A stretch of DNA of 64,000 bases from Myxococcota bacterium. GTDB lineage: Bacteria; Myxococcota_A; Polyangia; Palsa-1104; JAEUJZ01. The position numbers and the translations under genes are program-made. The notes beneath the pieces are model-generated. The model saw only the letters and a list, made by a program, of their open reading frames with translations. It was not told where the DNA came from and ran no database searches. Below are positions 59,341 to 64,000 of the stretch, piece by piece (within the stretch, counting starts at the first letter, position 1; every line of letters begins with the position of its first letter). The DNA lies in assembly GCA_025057315.1 (NCBI GenBank), contig JANWXW010000098.1, positions 1-64,000 on the forward strand, read 5' to 3'.

Positions 59341-60354
59341 TTAGTCGCAGCGCAGCGCGATGGTCCATCCGTCGTGCAGATAGCTGCGCCGCACGGTGCC
59401 CAGGTCGCCACAGCGCTGACCCGTGGGGCTGGGCAGGTCGCCGCCTGCGCCGGCATCGCGCACGCCGCCGTCCTGTACTGCTGCAGAGGAGAGCAGGCCA
59501 GCCGAGGGCGGGGTGGCCGAGGCCAGCCGCGTGCCAGGCGGCCCTACGCTAAGCAGGCACAGCTCATGCGGCCCAGCCGTGGCGCGAAACGCTGCCCGCG
59601 CCAAGCCACTGACCTCACCCAGAAGCTGACCGTCGAGCAGCACCCTGTGTCCCCGGTGGCAGCGGCTGTTGTCCACATAGAACAAAATGCTATTGCGAGG
59701 CTCGGAGGCCGTGTGGGCTGCCACCGCCTCCTGCTGCGGGCGGTCCCGCGTGGCGTCCCTGGCCGGAGGCACCTGCACCACCTTCTGCCCCAGATCGCAG
59801 CCAGCAAAGCGAAGCTCATCGGTCAGCTGGGCATGGAAGGTGGCTTTCATCTCGCGGTAATCGGTAAGGAGCGCCTCGTACTCGCGCAGCAGCCGCTGTG
59901 CGCGCACCCGGTAATCTGGCGTGAGACCGGCGCTGTCGCCGAGGCGATCTAGCTCTCGCACCAGCTCCTGGTGCCGCATCAGCTCGCGCCCGATGCGTAG
60001 GTACTCCTGCCCGGCGGCCTGAGCCCGGGCGTAGGTGCTTGCTACCTGCGGCGGACACTTGGGCGCCGAGCCCCGTGGCGTCAAGAGATTGACCTCTTGC
60101 AGCGCCTCCTGGACGGCTCGCGCGAACTCATCGCTGACTCGTCGCATGGCAGCACACAGGTCCGCGGCCCGCTCCAGCGCCTGCTGGTATTGTGACGAGT
60201 CGGGGAAGACGGGATCGAACCGGGGCCGCAGCTCGACATGGAACCCAGCCAGTGGCGGCGGCTCCCGCGCCGGCTCCGCCCGCAACGTGGTCACACCCAG
60301 GCAAAGGACAATCCAAGAGACAGCGTGCGCGCACCCGCGCAGCTGGGGGGCCAT
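59341..60354 (-). CDS. Exported protein, unknown function, with PEGA-like C-terminal part
   Basis: 337 aa with signal SWIVLCLGVTTLRAEPA. Residues ~55-185 are helical (LERAADLCAAMRRVSDEFAR, RAQRLLREYEALLTDYREMK). Residues ~230-270 read NSRCHRGHRVLLDGQLLGEV and FRATAGPHELCLLS, a PEGA-like beta fold with a Cys pair. The C-terminus is Gly/Pro-rich. It follows the split gene (60367-62810) on the same strand. No function is known. Confidence 0.65.
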   Translation of the reverse strand: MAPQLRGCAHAVSWIVLCLGVTTLRAEPAREPPPLAGFHVELRPRFDPVFPDSSQYQQALERAADLCAAMRRVSDEFARAVQEALQEVNLLTPRGSAPKCPPQVASTYARAQAAGQEYLRIGRELMRHQELVRELDRLGDSAGLTPDYRVRAQRLLREYEALLTDYREMKATFHAQLTDELRFAGCDLGQKVVQVPPARDATRDRPQQEAVAAHTASEPRNSILFYVDNSRCHRGHRVLLDGQLLGEVSGLARAAFRATAGPHELCLLSVGPPGTRLASATPPSAGLLSSAAVQDGGVRDAGAGGDLPSPTGQRCGDLGTVRRSYLHDGWTIALRCD

Positions 60355-60366
60355 GCACTTAGGATT

Positions 60367-61965
60367 CTAGAGGAGACCCTCACCGCGGGCAAATTCCTCG
60401 CTCAGCCTCGCCAACTCAGAGGGCAAGCCCTCAGGAGGCGGGGCAATGAGCACGGTTACAGGAACCTGGCGGACAAGGGCCGCGAGCACCATGGACCGAG
60501 ACGCTGTGAGCGGGCAATCCAAGACCAGCACGGCCCCGTCCCGCGCAGCCAGGGCCGCAGCGCGGGCAAAGTCGTCCGGCGTAGCCGTGCCGGTCAGTAC
60601 AATGGCAGCCCGCGGGTCAGTGCCGTCAAACAGCTCCAGACGGCCAGGGGGAGCCGAGCTACCGTCCAGGAAGGCGGCGCGTGCCGAGGGCAACGGTGCG
60701 CGCCAGAAGGTCCCAGGGGGCAACGCACCACTGGGCAGCGACGGGGCCGGTGCACCCCTAGGCAGCGGTGCGGTCAGCGTCTGGGCCGCAAGCCCAAGGC
60801 TGCTCAGCGCCGTCGTGCTGCCGCAAACGACCAACGGAACCTCGGGCGCCCGTAGCAGGCGCCGCAGCAGCGGGCCCCGCATCTCACCACCAAAGAGGGG
60901 GTAAGCGACGCCCGGCAGGCCCTCCACCAGCACCACGGCAGCGTGCAGACGAGCACTACGCAGGGCGCGCCGGAGTGCGCAGAGCACATCTGCCTCCGCC
61001 AGAGCATCCACGCGCAGGGTCGGCTGGCTCAGGGTCGACACCAGGCTTGCAAGCGCAGGTGCAGCATGCTGCGGCAGGTGATACAGCCCTGGTTCCAATC
61101 GATGTCCCCCGGGACGAGGTGAAGTCCCGGGGATGAGATCGGGCAGATGCTGACCTGCCAGCAAGGCCGTCGCAGCGGTGCTCAGCCGAAGCCGTCCCCC
61201 GGGGGCGCGGCGCAACACGCCCTGGCGTCGCAACGGCGCCTCGGGCAACAGCTCGCCCAGCACCAGCGCCTCATCGTGAATGGGCCCCAGCGCCTGAGCA
61301 ATCTCTATGGGCGGCAGGCCCCCGGGGTGGCTGCCCGTCAGGTGCTCGAGGGCATAGAGCAGCGCGACCACCTTTTGCGCCACCGACGACAGGCCTAGGC
61401 GCGTGCCCAGCGCCGCGAGGGCGCCGCCAGGCGGGGGAGTCGACAACAGCTCTCCCTCCTCCTCCTGCAGCAACCGTTGGGCCCAGCGGGCCAGCTCCCA
61501 ATGCCATACCCCAGGCCCCTGGGGGGCATCGCCTGCACGGCGCAGCGGTCGGGCAAGGCCCAGACGCGGCACGCGCGGCGGTGGCTCCGGCGGTGGCTCC
61601 GGCAGGTTTGGTTTTGCTGCCACCCCTGTGTCCCACTCGGTTGGCTCCTCTGCGGACGAAGAGAGGGAGCGACGCGACAGAGCCGACGGGCGGCCTTCCT
61701 CCCCAAGGGCATCGCGCAGAGGGGGCCTGCGAGGCAGGCGCCCCTGGTGCGCAGGGGCATCCAGGGGCCGTGCCTGCGACCGCCAGAGTCGGTCGCCAGC
61801 AGGTTCAAGCTCCATGCCGCTGCGGGTGAGAAAAGGGGACACCGGACGGGCACGTGAGGCTTCTGCAGGCGGCACCTCCGCGGCTGGACCAGCCACCGAG
61901 GGCAGCGGCAGGCGATGCAGACGCGCCCCCCCCCCTCCTCCACCAGAGCCAGCAGCTCGGCGCAA
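60367..61965 (-). CDS. 3' part of a split large gene (helical/AAA-like region)
   Basis: Up to 532 aa; the real start is uncertain, as the frame probably continues from the gene upstream across the G10 tract. A TTG opens it artificially and the first internal ATG is at 61815. Visible blocks are GTRLGLSSVAQKVVALLYAL (helical, winged-helix-like), VVLVEGLPGVAYPLFGGEMR (nucleotide-binding-like but without a P-loop lysine), and RAAIVLTGTATPDDFARAAA. It could be a degenerate AAA-type ATPase, but no family is certain. Confidence 0.5.
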   Translation of the reverse strand: MRRAAGSGGGGGGARLHRLPLPSVAGPAAEVPPAEASRARPVSPFLTRSGMELEPAGDRLWRSQARPLDAPAHQGRLPRRPPLRDALGEEGRPSALSRRSLSSSAEEPTEWDTGVAAKPNLPEPPPEPPPRVPRLGLARPLRRAGDAPQGPGVWHWELARWAQRLLQEEEGELLSTPPPGGALAALGTRLGLSSVAQKVVALLYALEHLTGSHPGGLPPIEIAQALGPIHDEALVLGELLPEAPLRRQGVLRRAPGGRLRLSTAATALLAGQHLPDLIPGTSPRPGGHRLEPGLYHLPQHAAPALASLVSTLSQPTLRVDALAEADVLCALRRALRSARLHAAVVLVEGLPGVAYPLFGGEMRGPLLRRLLRAPEVPLVVCGSTTALSSLGLAAQTLTAPLPRGAPAPSLPSGALPPGTFWRAPLPSARAAFLDGSSAPPGRLELFDGTDPRAAIVLTGTATPDDFARAAALAARDGAVLVLDCPLTASRSMVLAALVRQVPVTVLIAPPPEGLPSELARLSEEFARGEGLL

Positions 61966-62810
61966 AGACCAGGGCGCAGCGCAAAGGACAGCAGCGACCC
62001 AGCCGGCGCCTCCAACCGGCGCAGCGTCTGCTCACCCAGATCCACATCCAGGAAGCGAGCCGAGCCCGACTCTGTGCTGTGGGCAACCACCAGACGCCCG
62101 GGGCCGGCCTCCGCGCGCAGGGGCCGCCCGGGCTCGTCCAGCTCGAAGAGCCGGCGCCCGTCGGAGAAGCGAAACACCTCCAGGTGCACCGGGACCGCGG
62201 CGGCCAGCGTCCAGATGAGCTTGCCCCCTTGCGCAAAGCCGACCTGCAGCAGCGGCAGCCGCGTGGCCAGCGTGAGATGGGCCGTGATGCGTCGCGTGGC
62301 CACGTCCCACAGTTCGTGCCCGCCGCGTTGTTCGATGAGCCAGCGCCGCTCGGGCGCCGGCACCGCGGACAGCACGTCGCCACGCAGAAAGGTCTGGTCC
62401 AGGGACAGATCCGCTCCGCGGATGCTGATCACATCAGCTCCGGCCGCCAAGGGCGCCACCACGGCCCCCGTGGGTCCGATACCAAGCACCCGGCGGGCGC
62501 CGGGCACCACGAGCCGGCTCATGGGCTCCAAGGTCGGCACCTCCAGCAACGTGGCAACAAGGCCCTCGTCTGTGCCCTCCTCGTCCACCCGAAAGGGCAA
62601 CAGACACAGCAGACGGTCCCCATGGCAGAAGGTGACATAGCCCGGACCCGTGGACCCCGCCTGTTCAAGGGTCACCACGGGCTCCTCCAGGGCCTCCGGT
62701 GCGGAGTCCCTTAGGTCATAGAGGGAGAGCTGTCCCGCATCGAGCCGGGCGAGCCAGGCCCCATCGAGGCTGATGGCGAGATCAGGGGCATCGGCGCGGA
62801 CGCGCGGCAC
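61395..62810 (-). CDS. 5' part of a split large gene (WD40/propeller-like region)
   Basis: GTG start; the real coding part is about residues 1-297. It has beta-propeller-like blades: DLAISLDGAWLARLDAGQLS, GTDEGLVATLLEVPTLEPMS, GHELWDVATRRITAHLTLAT. From the G10 tract at 61926-61935 onward the frame reads Arg/Cys-rich text without coding sense (RRCRLQKPHVPVRCP), while the neighbouring -1 frame continues with sensible protein. If one G is added the two halves form a single protein of about 814 aa. A fused propeller and ATPase-like protein is implied. Confidence 0.55.
   Translation of the reverse strand: MPRVRADAPDLAISLDGAWLARLDAGQLSLYDLRDSAPEALEEPVVTLEQAGSTGPGYVTFCHGDRLLCLLPFRVDEEGTDEGLVATLLEVPTLEPMSRLVVPGARRVLGIGPTGAVVAPLAAGADVISIRGADLSLDQTFLRGDVLSAVPAPERRWLIEQRGGHELWDVATRRITAHLTLATRLPLLQVGFAQGGKLIWTLAAAVPVHLEVFRFSDGRRLFELDEPGRPLRAEAGPGRLVVAHSTESGSARFLDVDLGEQTLRRLEAPAGSLLSFALRPGLCAELLALVEEGGGRVCIACRCPRWLVQPRRCRLQKPHVPVRCPLFSPAAAWSLNLLATDSGGRRHGPWMPLRTRGACLAGPLCAMPLGRKAARRLCRVAPSLRPQRSQPSGTQGWQQNQTCRSHRRSHRRACRVWALPDRCAVQAMPPRGLGYGIGSWPAGPNGCCRRRRESCCRLPRLAAPSRRWARA
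61926..61935. repeat. C10 homopolymer (G10 on coding strand), frameshift point
   Basis: Ten Cs lie exactly where the coding frame of the split gene must shift by -1. Slippage in replication, transcription or sequencing at this tract could restore one long protein. Confidence 0.85.
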
Positions 62811-63425
62811 CTATTCAGCCTATCACAGCCTGGCCGTCGCTGGGGTCCCATCCCCCTCGTCGTAGGGGTGCTGGATGCGCTCCAGCCCACGGGCCTAGAG
62901 CGCGGTTCAACAGTCCGGGCTCCTGTCCTGCGCCATGGCGGGACCGTGGGCAGCTGCGGCGCCTGGGATGCTCCAGCCGCATGGCGTTCTCGTCGCCGTC
63001 CCGGCCCTCGGAGCGCCCGTTCTGCAACCGTTCGGGGCAACAGACCGTTGCGCCCCGCGGAGCTGCCCAGCAAGGTCTGGCCGCACATCGATCCCTTGCC
63101 CCTACAAGATGTTCTCTTTGGCTGCAGGAAGGTGTGGACCCACGGACACCCTCGACAGCGGCCCTGGCTGTGGTGCGCGCCTCCTTGTTGCCAACTTCCA
63201 GCTGATGCGGGCCAATAGGCCGCTCTCCTGCGCGAAGGACCCTCGCGTGGCACACGGCGCACCTGGTGGGCCAACCCAATGGCGTTGGCTGCCCGGCCGA
63301 GGTGGAGCCTGGACGATGGCATTCAGGGGGCTCTTGCTGGGTCCTACGGTCGCATCTGCTTGCGCAGCGACGGGAGGCGTGCTTTTCTGGGACATGAGCT
63401 TCCTGGGAGTGCCTATCGACACTTG
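62811..63425. other. Long intergenic region upstream of rsmB
   Basis: About 600 bp. Open frames on both strands have no coherent composition or recognised family. No clear terminator or RNA was found. A promoter for rsmB must lie here or further upstream. Confidence 0.4.
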
Positions 63426-64000
63426 ATGTGGCAAAAAGACCGCAGGGGTGCATTGAGCAGAGCAGGTCTTGTGATGGAGGGTGCGGCGCTGCTTCCCCGG
63501 AGCCAGCTCCAGCATGCAATTGTGTGCACGCTGGATGAAGTGCAACGCACTGCACGACAGCGGGGTTGGCTCGCCGCCGCCGAGGTGCTCTCCAGGGCAC
63601 AGCGTGGGGCGCGCACACTTCCGTCCGCGGAGCGCCGGTTTTTTGCTGACGCGCTGCATCAGATGGTGCGTGGTCTGCGCCGCCTACGCTACCTGTCTGG
63701 CCTGGCGGATCCTGGTGCCAGCCAGCTCTACCTGTGCTGGTTGCTCGACACGTGGCTGGGGGATCCACAGGGGCCACCTGCGGCGCTACGGGCCCAGGCG
63801 GAGGCAGCTGGCCTGCGCGTGGCCGAGGTGGCGCAACGTCGCGCTGCTGTGGAGCCTCCGATCCCGATAGACCGGCTGGGCACGGCCCTGTCCTATCCGG
63901 ACTGGCTCGTTCGTTTGCTGTCGGCAGAGCACGGTCCGGAAGTTACAGAGGCCATTTTAGCAGCCCAGAATCGTCGGGCTCCGCTGACGGTGCGGGTGAA
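63426..64000 (+). CDS. rsmB: RsmB-like 16S rRNA cytosine methyltransferase (partial, N-terminal part)
   Basis: The frame is open from 63426 to the right edge (191 codons). The start is either ATG 63426 or ATG 63474. The N-terminal NusB-like helical part includes LPSAERRFFADALHQMVRGL and RRLRYLSGL. The RsmB/NOP2/Sun signature begins near residue 150 with LGTALSYPDWLVRLLSAEHG and AILAAQNRRAPLTVRV, which leads into the catalytic domain outside the window. It would methylate C967 of 16S rRNA. Confidence 0.85.
   Translation, partial: MWQKDRRGALSRAGLVMEGAALLPRSQLQHAIVCTLDEVQRTARQRGWLAAAEVLSRAQRGARTLPSAERRFFADALHQMVRGLRRLRYLSGLADPGASQLYLCWLLDTWLGDPQGPPAALRAQAEAAGLRVAEVAQRRAAVEPPIPIDRLGTALSYPDWLVRLLSAEHGPEVTEAILAAQNRRAPLTVRV

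Noticed and set aside
62900..62925. tRNA T-arm-like GGTTCAACAGTCC
   Set aside because: No matching acceptor, D-arm or anticodon structure surrounds it.
62815..63777. Minus-strand open frame of 320 codons
   Set aside because: It overlaps the rsmB start, has no recognisable domain, and has the composition of antisense GC-rich sequence.

Overview
The window is GC-rich and densely coding, with many ATGA, GTGA and TAATG gene junctions. The gene content suggests a Myxococcota (deltaproteobacterial) chromosome: Ser/Thr kinases with PEGA domains, a pseudokinase carrying an AgmX/PglI-type C-terminus, an Oar-like TonB-dependent receptor, PilZ and J-domain small proteins, lipoproteins with Asp-Leu-Ser-Met-Pro repeats, and a contractile-injection baseplate module. 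The phylum assignment is inferred from families only; no rRNA or tRNA gene was seen.

Layout. (1) 1-7.4 kb, minus strand: part of a phage-tail-like contractile injection system (gp25-like, baseplate J-like, a PASTA plus tail-protein-I fusion, a large HNR-motif tail protein), flanked by two zinc-ribbon proteins; it continues past the left edge. (2) 7.45-10.7 kb: DUF4159 protein and a membrane-anchored vWA/amidotransferase-fold protein. (3) 10.9-15.2 kb: a pyrimidine or hydantoin utilisation operon (cyclic amidohydrolase, class III aminotransferase, NCS1 permease). (4) 15.4-18.0 kb: pseudokinase and an Asp/Glu/Tyr-rich small protein. (5) 18.15-24.25 kb: nucleoside salvage operon deoC-deoB-deoA-punA-cdd-amidohydrolase, joined by overlaps. 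(6) 24.2-28.4 kb: lipoproteins, a PEGA-tailed Ser/Thr kinase and a PEGA protein. (7) 28.4-30.9 kb: RNase G, PilZ and J-domain genes.

(8) 30.9-31.24 kb: an intergenic region with a sigma-54-like promoter, an upstream dyad, two hairpins and a strong intrinsic terminator, all on the plus strand. This predicts an unannotated small RNA of about 186 nt and is the most interesting feature found. (9) 31.27-38.4 kb: nucleotidyltransferase, tandem GNAT, mutY-folE, and RicT-like plus DNA polymerase III delta-prime. (10) 38.4-39.6 kb: decayed PEGA and kinase genes. (11) 39.8-44.6 kb: lipoprotein and Oar-like receptor operon with overlapping candidate promoters. (12) 45.7-50.4 kb: polysaccharide genes (YdjC deacetylase, GNAT, Wzy-like polymerase, GT4). 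(13) 50.6-60.4 kb: enoyl reductase-like SDR, DUF6600, lipid kinase, class II aldolase, lipoproteins, GT39-like membrane protein, CPA1 antiporter. (14) 60.4-62.8 kb: one large gene split at a G10 tract. (15) The 5' part of rsmB at the right edge.

How genes work together: salvage operon (5) would cleave nucleosides to base plus pentose phosphate and feed deoxyribose 5-phosphate into glycolysis, while (3) could import and hydrolyse the reduced pyrimidine. Several junctions (61.93 kb, 38.55 kb) look like single-base indels, so either recent decay or assembly errors should be kept in mind.
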